From Euryarchaeota archaeon UBA250 (lineage in GTDB: Archaea; Thermoplasmatota; Poseidoniia; Poseidoniales; Thalassarchaeaceae), in NCBI GenBank assembly GCA_002504845.1, contig DATW01000069.1, forward strand, positions 1 to 14,002: a stretch of 14,002 nucleotides of DNA, written 5' to 3'. This document shows, one piece after another, positions 13,976-14,002 of this stretch. Each line of letters starts with the position of its first letter. The first letter of the stretch is position 1. A model generated the notes under the pieces. The model searched no databases. It saw only the letters and a list, made by a program, of their open reading frames with translations, and was not told where the DNA came from. Both the position numbers and the translations under genes were made by a program.

Positions 13976-14002
13976 ATGCAGGGCCTTGGCTGGAATCCGA
14001 GC
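13976..14002 (+). CDS. Possible start of a further gene (cut by right edge)
   Basis: An ATG at 13976 opens nine codons (MQGLGWNPS) to the right edge with no stop; an in-frame GTG lies two codons upstream at 13970. An AT-rich stretch TATGTAAATT (13953-13962) sits about 14-23 bases before the ATG. The rest of 13918-13975 shows no gene. Too little is visible to name it, and it could be chance. Confidence 0.25.

Overview
The window looks like a compact archaeal chromosome segment, most likely from a marine Thermoplasmatota lineage such as Marine Group II (Candidatus Poseidoniia). Three things point to Archaea: a Nob1-type PIN plus zinc-ribbon endonuclease, which is known from archaea and eukaryotes but not bacteria; an archaeal-style PheS amino-terminus; and a tRNA-Thr gene without an encoded CCA. 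The narrower assignment is inference. It rests on the mix of aerobic-type metabolism, bacterial-type SufS/SufE, a 'SGCFGG' lipobox protease and large Asp-rich, membrane-anchored surface proteins. No phage, transposon, CRISPR array or rRNA is visible, and there is no gene-free stretch longer than about 90 bases.

Layout, left to right. At 1-771 (minus strand) lie the 5' part of pheS, cut by the left edge, and a two-helix membrane zinc-ribbon protein upstream of it. At 858-930 is tRNA-Thr(UGU), followed closely by folD on the plus strand. At 1840-4391 (minus strand) a four-gene sulfur/iron-sulfur operon runs FMN-reductase-like flavoprotein, sufS, sufE, sufT-like (DUF59), with sufE and sufT overlapping by 4 bases. 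At 4430-10131 is an envelope block: a subtilisin-family (S8) lipoprotein on the plus strand meets tail-to-tail two large, membrane-anchored beta-propeller proteins on the minus strand. The larger propeller carries a chain of Asp-rich thrombospondin type 3-like repeats. A divergent promoter region at 10132-10212 separates these from a DUF3592 membrane protein on the plus strand that ends in a possible calcium-binding loop. At 11371-11445 (minus) is tRNA-Glu(UUC). The right end is a dense housekeeping cluster: a DedA/VTT membrane protein (minus), nob1 (plus), tatA and moaD (minus), a PSPase-like HAD phosphatase (plus), and perhaps the first codons of another gene at the edge.

How the genes may work together. 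SufS releases sulfur from cysteine, SufE is the usual acceptor, and DUF59/SufT proteins act in Fe-S cluster maturation, so the minus-strand operon is a partial Suf pathway; SufB/C/D are not in the window. MoaD (molybdopterin synthase sulfur carrier, or a SAMP-like protein) and TatA (folded-protein export) sit in tandem, which would fit export of molybdoenzymes. The S8 lipoprotein, the two propellers and the DUF3592 protein are all envelope proteins. Three of the four either carry or belong to families with acidic calcium-type motifs, so this is the least described part of the window and the best place for a second look.

Base composition is mixed. Gene packing is very tight, with three convergent gene pairs whose ends overlap or nearly touch. 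Start codons were re-chosen in several genes from Shine-Dalgarno motifs, signal peptides or family alignment.
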